From the NCBI GenBank assembly GCA_964495595.1, contig CAZBWH010000001.1, forward strand, positions 1 through 64,000: a stretch of 64,000 bases of DNA, given 5' to 3'. Position 1 is the first letter of the stretch; each line of letters starts with the position of its first letter. The notes under the pieces were generated by a model. It worked only from the letters and a program-made list of their open reading frames with translations, searched no databases and had not been told where the DNA came from. Shown here one piece after another: positions 21,909-31,241 of this stretch. This DNA is from CALMFQ01 sp964495595 (GTDB lineage Bacteria; Pseudomonadota; Gammaproteobacteria; Burkholderiales; SCOH01). The translations under genes and the position numbers were made by a program.

Positions 21909-24008
21909 CTAGAGCTCGGCCAGCGGCAATTCCACTTCGACGCTGGCGCCGTGCGGATCGATATTGCGGATGATAATGCTGCCGTGGTGTTCCTCGACGA
22001 TTTTTTTGACGATTGCCAGTCCCAGCCCGGTGCCCTTGGCCTTGGTGGTAACGTAGGGCTCGAACAGGCGCTTGCCCAGATCTTCAGCAAAACCGGGGCC
22101 GTTGTCCTGCACCTGCAGCAGCGCCCGGCCGGGCAGCAGGCGAGTGGCCAGCCGTACTTCGCCGGCCGGCTCGGCCGGAATGGCATCCAGCGCGTTCTGC
22201 AGCAGATTGTGCACCACCTGCCGCAACAGGGTGGCATCGCCGGCCACCAGCAGCGGCTCGCCCGACAGCGCCATCCTTACCGGGCTGGACTCGTACAGCG
22301 GCGACATGCAGCGCAGCAGGCCGTTCAACTCCAGCGGCTGCAGCACACTGCGCGGCGAACGGGCGTAGTCCTTGAAGGCATCGACCATGTTTTTCAGCGC
22401 GGCCACCTGATTGACAATGGTAGTGGTGGCACGCGCCAGCATCGCCGCGTCGGCCGGTGCCAGCCGGTCGGTCAGCCGGTGCTGCAGCCGTTCGGCAGAG
22501 AGCTGGATCGGCGTCAGCGGATTCTTGATCTCGTGCGCCAGCCGCCGCGCCACCTCGCCCCAGGCGGCATCGCGCTGGGCCTGCAGCAGATCGGAAATAT
22601 CGTCGAACACCACCACGTAGCCACTGTCGCTACCGGTTTGCAGCCGGGCGCCGCGCACCAGCAGGGTCAAGGGGCCACGGCCGCCGGCCAGCTCCAGCTG
22701 CAGTTGCCATTGCTGGGCGTGCGAGTCGGCAAATTCGCGCCGGATGCCGTCGGCCAGCGCGGCCAGCGCGGGAAACACGTCGGCCCAGCCGCGCAGTCGG
22801 ACATGGCGCAGGCAATCGAAGTCGTAGCCGGTGATCTCGCTGGCGCTGGGGTTGACGGCGCGCAGCCGCATTTTTTCATCCAGCGCCAGCACACCGGAGG
22901 TGAGGGTCACCAGCACGCCCTCCAGATAGGCGCGGGCCGATTCCAGCTGGGACTGCTGACTCTCCATCGCGGCCGAGGTTTCGGCCAGCTGGTGGGTCAT
23001 CTGGTTGAATGACAGGGTCAGCATGCCCAGCTCGTCGCGGCTCATGACGGGCTGGCGCTGGCTGAAATCGCCCTGCGCCACCGCCCGGGTGCCGGCCGCC
23101 AGCACTTTCAGCGGCTCGCTCAGGCGTTCGGAAAACAGGAACGCTGACGCGATGCCGGTCAGCACCGCCAGCAGCAGCGACAGGGTAAGCGTCAGGCCGT
23201 AAATGACTTTCAGCCCGCCGCGGGACAGGAACAGGCGCTGGTATTCGCCGCGCACCTTCTCCACCGACTCGGCGTCGTCCGACAGCGTTTTCGGCACCCG
23301 CTGCACCAGTTGCAGGTAGTGTGGCTGCCCGTTGAGCAGCAATGGCGCAACGGCGCGCAGCACCAGCCCGCCGTGCGGCAACGATTCGATGGCGTGGTAG
23401 TGGCGGGCGTCGAGCAGCTCGCGCAGGGTGCCGTTGTCCAGCACGAGCAGCGGCAACGGGCCGGTGCCGGCGTGGGTGGCCAGTCGCCCGCTGGCGTCAA
23501 ACAGCGAGGCCTCTTCCAGCGCCAGCGCTTGCTGCACGCTGCGCAGCGCGGTCCGCCACTGGCCGCGTTCGAGCGGCGTCAGCCGGGGAATGGTTTCGCC
23601 GGCACGACGGGCCAGCCCGGTCAGCTCGTTGTGCAGTGCCAGCCGGCCCAGGTTCAGCCCCTGGTCGAGCGCCTTGTCGACCCGGACATCGAACCAGGTT
23701 TCAATGCTTTTGGTCAGGAATTGCACCGAGATGGTGTAGATCAGTGCGCCGGGCAGCACCGTCAGCAAGGAGAACAGCAACACCAGCCGCAGGGCGAGTT
23801 TGGCGCCGAACACCTGCTCGCGCAGCCGGCGACGCAGGCGGAACAGTTGCCAGCCGATGATCCCCAGCAACAGGGCGACGACCGAGCCGTTCAGGCCCAG
23901 CAGCTTCCAGTAGTGGCGCGCCAGCGCGTCAGCATTACCGCTGGCGGTGGCCAGCAGGAACAGCAGGATCGAGCCAAGGCTGACACCGAGAATCGCCAGC
24001 AGTTTCAT
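21909..24008 (-). CDS. ntrY: Nitrogen/redox-type sensor histidine kinase NtrY
   Basis: A 699-aa membrane kinase. TM helices near residues 5-25, 38-58 and 70-95 are followed by an extracytoplasmic region to ~280 and a further TM (TLTLSLLLAVLTGIASAFLF). Then come HAMP, PAS, HisKA (RLAHEIKNPLTPIQLSAERL, histidine in HEIKNPLTP) and HATPase (NLLQNALDA, DNGPGF, GTGLGLAIVKK). It phosphorylates NtrX encoded 48 bp downstream. In Neisseria the pair controls respiratory genes; in alpha-proteobacteria nitrogen genes. It is preceded by the DUF4390 gene with a 25-bp gap, so all are in one transcription unit. Confidence 0.94.
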   Translation of the reverse strand: MKLLAILGVSLGSILLFLLATASGNADALARHYWKLLGLNGSVVALLLGIIGWQLFRLRRRLREQVFGAKLALRLVLLFSLLTVLPGALIYTISVQFLTKSIETWFDVRVDKALDQGLNLGRLALHNELTGLARRAGETIPRLTPLERGQWRTALRSVQQALALEEASLFDASGRLATHAGTGPLPLLVLDNGTLRELLDARHYHAIESLPHGGLVLRAVAPLLLNGQPHYLQLVQRVPKTLSDDAESVEKVRGEYQRLFLSRGGLKVIYGLTLTLSLLLAVLTGIASAFLFSERLSEPLKVLAAGTRAVAQGDFSQRQPVMSRDELGMLTLSFNQMTHQLAETSAAMESQQSQLESARAYLEGVLVTLTSGVLALDEKMRLRAVNPSASEITGYDFDCLRHVRLRGWADVFPALAALADGIRREFADSHAQQWQLQLELAGGRGPLTLLVRGARLQTGSDSGYVVVFDDISDLLQAQRDAAWGEVARRLAHEIKNPLTPIQLSAERLQHRLTDRLAPADAAMLARATTTIVNQVAALKNMVDAFKDYARSPRSVLQPLELNGLLRCMSPLYESSPVRMALSGEPLLVAGDATLLRQVVHNLLQNALDAIPAEPAGEVRLATRLLPGRALLQVQDNGPGFAEDLGKRLFEPYVTTKAKGTGLGLAIVKKIVEEHHGSIIIRNIDPHGASVEVELPLAEL

Positions 24009-24033
24009 GGTCGGGCCTCCCCTGCCGGGTTGC

Positions 24034-24672
24034 TCAGTCGGCGTTGCCGATCACACTGACGGATTTCCAGTCGGATGACAGTTCCCATTCGCTGGCGGGA
24101 GAGAAATTGACCTGCAGCGGCTTGGGTAACTGTTCGACATTCAGTGCCAGCCGCAGCCGGCCTTCGTACTGGCGGCCTTTGGTCAACAGGCCGGCTTCGA
24201 GCACCGACCAGTTGCGAATCGCGCCCATCGCGGCCAGCGCCTGGCCGAGTGAGGAAAAATTCTGCTGCAGCGGGCCGCGCGCCAGGCGGTATTTGCGCGT
24301 CAGGGCGTGGTAGCTGAGCCGGAATTCCTGGCGCACCGAGCTGTCGAACCAGCTGGCCATCTGACGGTAGGCCCAGTACCAGCGCGGCTTGACCAGCTCG
24401 AATTCGGCAATGAAATACAGCGGCACGCCTTTGTGCAGCACATCTTCGAGCGTCTGGGTCAGTGTGACGCTGCACTGGGCGCTGACGACGTAACGGTCGT
24501 CCTGCAGCTGCAGCGAGGCAGCGGCAATGGTGATGCCGGGATCGGCAGCCCACAGGGAGCGCACCGGCAGCAGCAGACAACCCAGGGAAAAAAGCCATGC
24601 GAGCACCCGCCGGCGGCTGGCGCCGGCCTCAACCGCCTTGCTTGCGGAAAAGTGCGTAATAGAACCCGTCAT
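24034..24672 (-). CDS. DUF4390 family exported protein
   Basis: A 212-aa protein with a signal peptide (RRRVLAWLFSLGCLLLPVRSLWA). The body is DUF4390: ITIAAASLQLQDDRYVVSAQC at the start, VPLYFIAEFELVKPRWYW in the middle, and LSYHALTRKYRLA. Function is unknown. The gene is constantly found between rsmB and ntrY in beta-proteobacteria (remembered gene order), suggesting a role in the NtrYX-sensed envelope or respiratory process. I chose the ATG at 24670-24672, which overlaps rsmB by 44 bp; a GTG inside the signal peptide is the alternative. Confidence 0.82.
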   Translation of the reverse strand: MTGSITHFSASKAVEAGASRRRVLAWLFSLGCLLLPVRSLWAADPGITIAAASLQLQDDRYVVSAQCSVTLTQTLEDVLHKGVPLYFIAEFELVKPRWYWAYRQMASWFDSSVRQEFRLSYHALTRKYRLARGPLQQNFSSLGQALAAMGAIRNWSVLEAGLLTKGRQYEGRLRLALNVEQLPKPLQVNFSPASEWELSSDWKSVSVIGNAD

Positions 24673-25894
24673 GCTCGCTGTCAGGCAACCATATTCCGTG
24701 CTGCGGCCCCGGCAGTGGCAGGCGCTCGGCGTCGGGATGGCGCTGAACGAAAGCGTCGGTTTGCAGACGGTTTTCCTGTGGGAAGATCGAGCAGGTAGCG
24801 TAAAGCAGTTTGCCGCCGGGGGCGAGCAAAGGCCACAGTGAATCGATGATTCTGGCCTGCATTGTTGCGAAATTCGCAACATCGCTGTAGCGGCGCAGCC
24901 ACTTGATGTCCGGATGACGGCGTACCACGCCGGAGGCGCTGCACGGCACATCGGCCAGAATCCGCTCGAACGGCCGGCCGTCCCACCAGCCGGCCGGTTC
25001 GGCGGCATCGCCTTGCAGCAGGGTAGCCGTCAGCCCGAGCCGTTGCAGGTTCTGCGCGACTTTCTGCAGCCGGTCGCCGTCGGCGTCCAGCGCTACCAGA
25101 TCCAGCGGCGCCTGCTCCAGCATGTGGCCGGTTTTGCCGCCCGGCGCGGCGCAGGCGTCAAGCACCCGCTGGCCCGGCTGCAGGTCGAGCAGGCTGGCGG
25201 CCGCCTGCGCGCCCCAGTCCTGCACCGAGACCCAGCCGTCGGCAAAGCCGGGCAGCCGGTCGACGCCGACGGGCTGCAACAGGCGGATGGCAGTCTCGTC
25301 CAGCGCTCTGGCTGCGATGCCGGCTTCCAGCAGGCGACGCAGGTAGCTGTCGGGGTCGGTGTGGCTGCGGTTGAGCCGCAGGGTCATGGGGGGATGCTGG
25401 TTGCCGGCATCGAGAATCGCTTGCCATTGCTGCGGGTATTCGGCCTGCACGGCGTCGATCCACCACGACGGATGCGACCAGTGGCCGACCGGATCGCGCC
25501 CGGCCTGGGCCAGCAGGGTGTCGCGCTGGCGCAGGTAGTTGCGCAGCACCGCGTTCACCAGCCCTTTGCCACGGCCGCTGCCGGTGCGCGAGGCCAGCGT
25601 CACGGCGTGGTCGACAATTGCATACGGTGCGGCGCGGGTGAAGCGCAGCTGGTACAGCGCGATCAGCAGCAGATGCTCCAGCGCCGGTTCGCTGAGCGGC
25701 TTTTGCAGCAGAGGCTTGAGCACGGCGCGCAGCAGGCCGAGCTGGCGCAGCGAGCCGTAGCAGATGTCCTGCACGGCGGCACGGTCGGCGGCCTCGGCCA
25801 GCCGGGGCAAGGCGCTGGCCAGCACGTCGTTCAGGTTGCGTCCGGTCAGCACTTTGCCGATGACGTCCAGCGCGGTTTTCTGGATCTGCAGCAT
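24629..25894 (-). CDS. rsmB: 16S rRNA (cytosine(967)-C(5))-methyltransferase RsmB
   Basis: A 421-aa enzyme that methylates C967 of 16S rRNA using SAM. The N-terminal NusB-like RNA-binding domain (~5-135) is followed by the Fmu Rossmann methyltransferase: VLDACAAPGGKTGHML, ALDADGDRL, and DVPCSASGVVRRHPDIKWLR with the PC motif. The second catalytic cysteine is in LLYATCSIFPQENR. The ATG at 25892-25894 overlaps the htpX stop by one base (TGATG); a TTG one codon upstream is the alternative. Confidence 0.95.
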   Translation of the reverse strand: MLQIQKTALDVIGKVLTGRNLNDVLASALPRLAEAADRAAVQDICYGSLRQLGLLRAVLKPLLQKPLSEPALEHLLLIALYQLRFTRAAPYAIVDHAVTLASRTGSGRGKGLVNAVLRNYLRQRDTLLAQAGRDPVGHWSHPSWWIDAVQAEYPQQWQAILDAGNQHPPMTLRLNRSHTDPDSYLRRLLEAGIAARALDETAIRLLQPVGVDRLPGFADGWVSVQDWGAQAAASLLDLQPGQRVLDACAAPGGKTGHMLEQAPLDLVALDADGDRLQKVAQNLQRLGLTATLLQGDAAEPAGWWDGRPFERILADVPCSASGVVRRHPDIKWLRRYSDVANFATMQARIIDSLWPLLAPGGKLLYATCSIFPQENRLQTDAFVQRHPDAERLPLPGPQHGIWLPDSEHDGFYYALFRKQGG

Positions 25895-26742
25895 CAATGG
25901 CCACCCCGCGCCATCTGCATCAGCCGGGCAACGCGCTCGGCAGTGGCGGGGTGGGTGCTGAACAGTTGCGCCATGTCGGCGCCGGTCAGCGGGTTGATGA
26001 TCATCATCTGGGCAGTCTCCGGGTGATGCTCGGCGGTCGGCATGGGCAGGCCGCGAGCGTAGTGGTCGATTTTCTGCAAGGCCATGGCCAGCGCCTGCGG
26101 GTCGCCGCTGATTTCGGCGCCACCGGCATCGGCACCGAATTCACGCGCCCGCGAGATGGCCATCTGGATCAGGCTGGCGGCCAGCGGGGCGAGAATGGCG
26201 ACCAGAATGGCCATGATCGGGTTGGGCCGTTCGTCGCGCGAGCCACCAAACAACATGCCGAAGTTGGCCAGCGCGGCAATCGCTCCGGCCATGCTGGCGG
26301 AAATGGTGGACACCAGCGTGTCGCGATTGCGGACATGGGCCAGCTCGTGCGCCATCACGCCGCGCAGTTCGCGGTAGCTGAGCAGCTGCATGATGCCGGT
26401 GGTGGCGGCCACGGCGGCGTGCTCGGGGTTGCGGCCGGTGGCAAACGCATTCGGCTGCGCCTCGTCGATCACGTACACCCTGGGCATCGGCAGGCCGGCA
26501 TTATGCGCCAGCTCGGCCACCATCTGATGCAGCTCCGGGGCGCTGTGGGCATCGACCGGGTGGGCATTGTACATTTTCAGCACCGCCTGGTCGGAAAACC
26601 ACCAGGCCCAGACATTCATCGCGCTACCGAACAGCAAGGCCAGCAGCATGCCGGTGCGCCCGCCCAGCATGCCACCCACCACGCCGAACAGGGCGACAAT
26701 GGCCGCCATCAGCAATGCGGTCTTGAACCAGTTGTCACTCAT
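25894..26742 (-). CDS. htpX: Membrane zinc metalloprotease HtpX
   Basis: A 282-aa inner-membrane M48 protease for quality control of membrane proteins. Two N-terminal TM helices (KTALLMAAIVALFGVVGGML and the next ~20 residues) precede the zinc motif HELAHVRN and the third ligand in EFGADAGGAEISGDP. Two more hydrophobic stretches lie in between. The ATG at 26740-26742 follows GGAG. The gene is first in the row leading to rsmB and touches it (TGATG), so it may belong to the same operon. Confidence 0.94.
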   Translation of the reverse strand: MSDNWFKTALLMAAIVALFGVVGGMLGGRTGMLLALLFGSAMNVWAWWFSDQAVLKMYNAHPVDAHSAPELHQMVAELAHNAGLPMPRVYVIDEAQPNAFATGRNPEHAAVAATTGIMQLLSYRELRGVMAHELAHVRNRDTLVSTISASMAGAIAALANFGMLFGGSRDERPNPIMAILVAILAPLAASLIQMAISRAREFGADAGGAEISGDPQALAMALQKIDHYARGLPMPTAEHHPETAQMMIINPLTGADMAQLFSTHPATAERVARLMQMARGGH

Positions 26743-26814
26743 CTGCGGGCTCCAGTCTGTCAATGGGGGGAAATGTTGCCGGATATGATAGCGCGCCCGG
26801 CCGATTCCAAGCAG

Positions 26815-26879
26815 CCTGTCGGACTTGAGCGATCGTCGCGGGCCGGGTGGCGCAGCAGATCAGTCTCAAGTCCGACAGG
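26815..26879. repeat. Inverted-repeat element, family 2, 65-bp copy
   Basis: Perfect 15-bp arms CCTGTCGGACTTGAG (26815-26829) and CTCAAGTCCGACAGG (26865-26879) enclose 35 bp that includes GCGATC and GCAGCAGATCAG. The same arms and internal words recur at 38941-39038, and one arm occurs at 4729-4743. There is no ORF and no U-tract. It is compatible with a MITE-like or structural intergenic element. Confidence 0.8.
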
Positions 26880-26885
26880 TGGCCA

Positions 26886-26955
26886 GGCTGCAAGCCGCGT
26901 CGGTACTGGCTTGCAGGCAGGGCTGCGCGCCGCTCTGGTATTGGCTCGCAGCCAT
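26886..26955. repeat. REP-like dimeric repeat, family 1, copy B
   Basis: Two units, GGCTGCAAGCCGC...GGCTTGCAGGC and GGCTGCGCGCCGC...TGGTATTGGCTCGCAGCC, follow the family-2 element directly in the htpX/msbA divergent gap. Because both repeat families sit side by side here, the gap (26743-27017) contains little else apart from the msbA promoter. Confidence 0.75.
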
Positions 26956-26982
26956 GACGGTATCGTTAGCGGGCGGGACAGG

Positions 26983-26988
26983 TATAAT
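26983..26988 (+). promoter_or_regulatory. Probable -10 box for the msbA/LPS operon
   Basis: A perfect TATAAT lies 30 bp upstream of the msbA ATG, immediately after the repeat elements. No good -35 is visible at 16-18 bp (the region is GTATCGTTAGC-like), so the promoter may be weak or regulator-dependent. The leader is short and the ribosome site before the ATG is poor. Confidence 0.45.
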
Positions 26989-27017
26989 ACCCGGCTTGTT
27001 TCACCCCGGCCCCGTTC

Positions 27018-28781
27018 ATGTCCGATCTTCATCACGGTACCTCCAGCAAAGAGCTGTACCTGCGCCTGCTGCGCTACGCCAGGCCCTACCTCAAGATATT
27101 CGCCATTTCGCTGCTCGGCATGATCGTGGCCGCAGCGACCGAGCCGGCGTTTGCCCGGCTGATGAAGCCGCTGGTCGATGGCAACTTCAGCAAGCAAGCC
27201 GGCACCGACCTGATCCTGGTGCCGACGCTGATCGTCGGCCTGTTCCTGCTGCGCGCCGTGGCCAGCTTTGTCAACGATTATGCCTCCAGCTGGCTGTCGT
27301 CACGCATCGTGATGGATCTGCGCACCGAAATGTTCGACCGGCTGCTCAGCCTGCCAGTGCGCTATTTCGACGACCAGCCCTCCGGCGCCCTGCTGTCGCG
27401 GGTGGCTTACGATGTCAACAATGTCACCCAGGCCGGGCTCAACATCATCACGGTGGTGGTAAAAGACGGCGTCACCATCATCAGCCTGATGGGGTTGCTG
27501 CTGTACACCGACTGGCAACTGACGCTGATCTGCTTCACCGCCATCCCGGCGGCCGCGATCAGCATCCGCTACACCGGCAAGCGGCTGCGCGGCCTGTCGC
27601 GCGGCCAGCAGCAAGCCATGGCCGACGCGACCCAGGTGCTGGAAGAAGCGATCAACGGCCAGCGCATCGTCAAGATTTTCGGCGGCCAGGCATATGAAAG
27701 CAGCCGGTTTCACACCCTGGCCAACCTGCTGCGGCGCAATACCGTCAAGCAGGTGGCCGCGAGCTCGATCAACACCGGACTGACCCAGTTGATGGTATCG
27801 GTCGCCCTGGCCGTAGTGATCTACTTCGCCAGCGTGCGCGCCGCCACTGGCGTTTTCACTGCCGGCGATTTTGTCTCGTTCATTACCGCAATGACCATGA
27901 TGTTCGGCCCGCTCAAGCGCATCACCAGCGTCAACGATTCGCTGCAACGTGGCCTGGCCGCCGCCGAATCGGTGTTCACCCTGCTCGACCAGCAGCCGGA
28001 AACCGACCAGGGCCGGCAGGCAATCGCCCGCGCCCAAGGCCAGATCGAGCTGCGCGACGTACAACTGTATTACCAGACCCCCGACCGGCTGGCGCTGAAA
28101 GGCATCGACCTGACCATCCAGCCCGGTGAAACCATCGCCCTGGTCGGCAGCTCGGGCAGCGGCAAGACCACGCTGGTCAACCTGCTGCCGCTGTTCTACC
28201 GCCCCACCGGCGGCCAGATCCTGATCGATGGCACCCCGATCGAAGCCATCCAGCTCGCCAGCCTGCGCGACAACATCTCGCTGGTGTCACAGGAGGTGGT
28301 GCTGTTCAACGACACCGTGTCGGCCAACATCGCCTACGGCCGGCTGCGCGACACCACCGCAGCAAACATCCGCCAGGCTGCGCAGGATGCGTTTGCGCTG
28401 GATTTCATCGAAGCCATGCCGCAGGGTTTTGACACCCTGATCGGCGAAAAAGGCGTCCGGCTGTCCGGCGGTCAGCGCCAGCGGCTGGCGATTGCGCGGG
28501 CGCTGCTGAAGGATTCACCGATCCTGATTCTCGACGAAGCCACCTCGGCGCTCGACACCCAGTCCGAACGTCAGGTGCAGGCCGCGCTGGAGCGGCTGAT
28601 GCAAGGCCGCACCACCATTGTCATTGCCCACCGCCTGTCCACCATCGAAAACGCCGACCGGATCGTGGTGATGAACCACGGCCAAATCGTCGAAATCGGC
28701 AGCCACGCCGAGCTGCTGGCGAAAAACGGACATTACGCACTGCTGCACCGCATGCAGTTCAGGGAGGAAAACGCAGCATGA
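27018..28781 (+). CDS. msbA: Lipid A export ATP-binding/permease protein MsbA
   Basis: A 587-aa ABC half-transporter that flips lipid A-core across the inner membrane. The first ~320 residues form a six-helix transmembrane domain. The ATPase domain has Walker A GSSGSGKTT, Q-loop VSQEVVLFNDT, signature LSGGQRQR, Walker B ILILDEATSALD and H-loop IAHRLST. Length matches MsbA (582 aa in E. coli). It leads a run of LPS glycosyltransferase and ligase genes, and its stop overlaps the next start as ATGA. Together these support the MsbA call over other ABC exporters. Confidence 0.94.
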   Translation: MSDLHHGTSSKELYLRLLRYARPYLKIFAISLLGMIVAAATEPAFARLMKPLVDGNFSKQAGTDLILVPTLIVGLFLLRAVASFVNDYASSWLSSRIVMDLRTEMFDRLLSLPVRYFDDQPSGALLSRVAYDVNNVTQAGLNIITVVVKDGVTIISLMGLLLYTDWQLTLICFTAIPAAAISIRYTGKRLRGLSRGQQQAMADATQVLEEAINGQRIVKIFGGQAYESSRFHTLANLLRRNTVKQVAASSINTGLTQLMVSVALAVVIYFASVRAATGVFTAGDFVSFITAMTMMFGPLKRITSVNDSLQRGLAAAESVFTLLDQQPETDQGRQAIARAQGQIELRDVQLYYQTPDRLALKGIDLTIQPGETIALVGSSGSGKTTLVNLLPLFYRPTGGQILIDGTPIEAIQLASLRDNISLVSQEVVLFNDTVSANIAYGRLRDTTAANIRQAAQDAFALDFIEAMPQGFDTLIGEKGVRLSGGQRQRLAIARALLKDSPILILDEATSALDTQSERQVQAALERLMQGRTTIVIAHRLSTIENADRIVVMNHGQIVEIGSHAELLAKNGHYALLHRMQFREENAA

Positions 28782-29875
28782 GCCGCAAACTGACCATTTT
28801 GCATACCGAATCGTCGTGTGGCTGGGGCGGCCAGGAAATCCGCATCCTCACCGAAATGGCCGGCATGAATGCGCGTGGCCACCATACCATCCTGATCTGC
28901 CCGGCCGAATCGAACATTTTCCGCGAAGGCAAGAAACGCGGCCTGGAAACCTACGCACTGCCGGTAGCGAAAAAACGCCTGCGCGGCGCGCTGGCACTGC
29001 GCAAATGGCTGGGCAAGCACACGGTGGACGTGATCAACACCCACAGCTCGACCGACTCATGGCTCGCTGCCGTTGCCTGCCAGACCCTCTCCAAGGCGCC
29101 ACCGATCGTGCGCACCCGCCACGTCTCGGCGCCGATCAACAACAAGCATTCCACCCGCTGGCTGTACCAGACCGCTACCCGCTTCATCGTCACCACCGGC
29201 GAACGGCTGAAGGAAACGCTGGTGCGCGACAATGGCTTTGACGCCAGCCGCATCGAATCCGTCACCACCGGCATCGACACCCGCCGCTTCGTGCCGGGCG
29301 ACAAGCAGGCCGCCCGCCGGCAACTGGGGCTGCCGGAACACGGCCCGGTCATCGGCATCGTCGCCACCCTGCGCAGCTGGAAAGGCCACCGCTACCTGCT
29401 GAACGCCTTCGCCGCCCTGGCTGACCAGGCCGCACATCTGGTCATCGTCGGCCACGGCCCGCAGCACGAGGCGCTCCAGCAGCAGATTGTCCAGCTGGGA
29501 CTGCAGCAGCGAGTGACCATGCCCGGCAACCAGGATAATGTCGTGCCGTGGCTGCAGGCGCTGGACATCTTTGCCCTGCCGTCCTACGCCAACGAAGGCG
29601 TACCGCAGGCCATGCTGCAGGCCATGCTGGTCGGGCTGCCGATCATCACCACTCCGGTGGGCAGCATTACCGAAGCGATCGAACACCAGGCCAACGGGCT
29701 GATCGTGGCGCCGGAAAACAGCGCCGCGTTGCAGGCCGCGCTGGAACGTCTGCTGGCCGCTCCGGACTACGCCCGCCAACTGGGCGACGCCGCCCGCCAG
29801 ACCGCGCTCGCCCGCTACAGCATGGATGCCATGCTGGACAAGATGGAACGCATTTTCCTCCACCAGACCGCCTGA
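28778..29875 (+). CDS. Glycosyltransferase family 4 (LPS core/O-chain)
   Basis: A 365-aa cytoplasmic GT-B enzyme. The N-terminal acceptor domain begins ILHTESSCGWGGQEIRIL, a GT4-style glycine-rich loop. The donor-binding half has VTTGIDTRRFVPGD, GIVATLRSWKGHRYLL, and the E-x7-E motif in PSYANEGVPQAMLQAMLVGLPIITT. It transfers a nucleotide-activated sugar in a retaining manner, probably onto LPS core. It overlaps msbA by ATGA and is followed after 31 bp by the O-antigen ligase. The sugar is not predictable from sequence. Confidence 0.88.
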   Translation: MSRKLTILHTESSCGWGGQEIRILTEMAGMNARGHHTILICPAESNIFREGKKRGLETYALPVAKKRLRGALALRKWLGKHTVDVINTHSSTDSWLAAVACQTLSKAPPIVRTRHVSAPINNKHSTRWLYQTATRFIVTTGERLKETLVRDNGFDASRIESVTTGIDTRRFVPGDKQAARRQLGLPEHGPVIGIVATLRSWKGHRYLLNAFAALADQAAHLVIVGHGPQHEALQQQIVQLGLQQRVTMPGNQDNVVPWLQALDIFALPSYANEGVPQAMLQAMLVGLPIITTPVGSITEAIEHQANGLIVAPENSAALQAALERLLAAPDYARQLGDAARQTALARYSMDAMLDKMERIFLHQTA

Positions 29876-29906
29876 TTGCCGCCCACTGCCCACCCGTTCT
29901 GAGCCG

Positions 29907-31241
29907 ATGCCTTCATTCTCCCGCCTTGCCGGCCTGCTGCTCATCCTGACCTCAGCGCTGAACCTGATCTGGCCCAAGCTGCACAGCATCGCGCTGCGCA
30001 ACAGCCTGCTGGCCGTGCTGCTGCTTACCGGCCTCTGGCTTTACCGCCGGCTGGCCCGTGGCGGCCTGCCCCTGAGGCAGCTCAGGCTGCCGGTGTGGTT
30101 GTACCTGCTGCTCAGCGGCTGGCTGCTGGCCACGGTCACACTGGCCGACGACCCGCTCAATTCGCTCACCCAGTATCGCGGGGAATGGCTAATGGGCGCG
30201 GTAGCGCTTGCCATCGGCCTGTTGCTGGCCACGCTCGCCCGCAGCGGACGGCTGACCGGGCTGACGCCGCAAGCACTCATCATCGCCATTACGCTGGGGC
30301 TGGCCTTGCCAGTGCTGGGACTGATCGGACTGAACCTGCTGGACGTATTCGCCGGCCAGCCACTGGCGCTGGGCGAGGCGCCGGGTTACGGCCGCACCTC
30401 GCTCAGCTATTCACACAACATCCTGTTCGGCTTCTTGCTGGCCGATGCCGTGGCTCGCTGCAGCGGCAAGCCACGCCTGCTACCGTTGCCAGCGGCCGCG
30501 CTGCTCGCCGCACTTGCGCTGTCGCTGTTTGCCACCTATCTGCTCAACACCCGCAACGGCACCCTCTGCGTGCTACTGATGATCCTGCTGGCCGTGGGAC
30601 TGATCGTCTGGCAACAGCGCCAGCGCATCCGGCCGGCCTGGCTGCTGGGTGCCTTGCTGCTGGCCGGCGCGCTGACCGCCTTTATCCGGCTGGCGTATCA
30701 GGCCGACCAGCGCTGGGCAACGTTTCGCGAATCGACCCAGCTTGCGCTGGACACGCAAACCCACCGCGCCTGGCTGTACCCCGACATGCCCCGGCCACTG
30801 ATGCGCAATGGCCAGCCGGTGGATGAATCAGCGTACATGCGGCTGGCGTGGTTCAAGGAAGGCGCGCTGGCCATCCTCGACTACCCGCTGGGAGTCGGCT
30901 TCGGCCGCAATGCCTACGGCCACGCGATGCAGCGCAAGTACGGCATCAAGGGGGGGCACAGCCACAGCAGCCTGATCGACTTCACCCTCAGCGGCGGCAT
31001 TCCCGGCATCCTGCTGTGGCTGGCACTGTCGGCCGCACTGATCCGGCTGGGCTGGCAGGCGTTCATCCAGCGCTCGGACAGCGCCGGCATCGTCCTGAGC
31101 CTGTTCGTGGCCGGCACCCTGCTACGCATGCTGATCGACAGCAACCTGCGCGATCACGGCCTGGAGCAAACCCTGTTCCTGTACGCCCTGCTGGCCACCC
31201 TGGCCCTGGCCCGCCGCCCCCCCCCCCCATCGCCAACATGA
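29907..31241 (+). CDS. O-antigen ligase/polymerase family protein (WaaL-like)
   Basis: A 444-aa inner-membrane protein with about 11-12 hydrophobic segments and the Wzy_C/WaaL signature region: a large periplasmic loop with REST-type and R..W motifs (AYMRLAWFKEGALAILDYPLGVGFGRNAYGHA) and GGHSHSSLIDFTLSGGIPG, where the histidine-rich loop is typical of ligases. It would join undecaprenyl-linked glycan to lipid A-core, or glycans to pilin-like proteins. The last codons run through a tract of 12 C (31217-31228), giving a PPPP tail before the TGA that overlaps the next ATG. ATG 29907 is the first start in front of the first membrane helix. Confidence 0.85.
   Translation: MPSFSRLAGLLLILTSALNLIWPKLHSIALRNSLLAVLLLTGLWLYRRLARGGLPLRQLRLPVWLYLLLSGWLLATVTLADDPLNSLTQYRGEWLMGAVALAIGLLLATLARSGRLTGLTPQALIIAITLGLALPVLGLIGLNLLDVFAGQPLALGEAPGYGRTSLSYSHNILFGFLLADAVARCSGKPRLLPLPAAALLAALALSLFATYLLNTRNGTLCVLLMILLAVGLIVWQQRQRIRPAWLLGALLLAGALTAFIRLAYQADQRWATFRESTQLALDTQTHRAWLYPDMPRPLMRNGQPVDESAYMRLAWFKEGALAILDYPLGVGFGRNAYGHAMQRKYGIKGGHSHSSLIDFTLSGGIPGILLWLALSAALIRLGWQAFIQRSDSAGIVLSLFVAGTLLRMLIDSNLRDHGLEQTLFLYALLATLALARRPPPPSPT
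31217..31228 (+). repeat. Poly-C tract (12 C) at O-antigen ligase/GT9 junction
   Basis: Twelve consecutive C lie four codons before the ligase stop and 9 bp before the next ATG. As written, the frame ends at the TGA at 31239-31241. One extra C removes that stop and reads straight into the downstream ATG in frame, giving a ligase-GT9 fusion. One C fewer sends the ligase into the third frame. Tracts this long are classic slippage-prone contingency loci in Neisseriales and other mucosal bacteria. Confidence 0.9.

Noticed and set aside
20061..23012. 983-codon plus-strand ORF opposite trkA, ntrX and ntrY
   Set aside because: It spans three well-identified genes on the other strand; its composition (H, Q, R, G rich) is typical of antisense frames.
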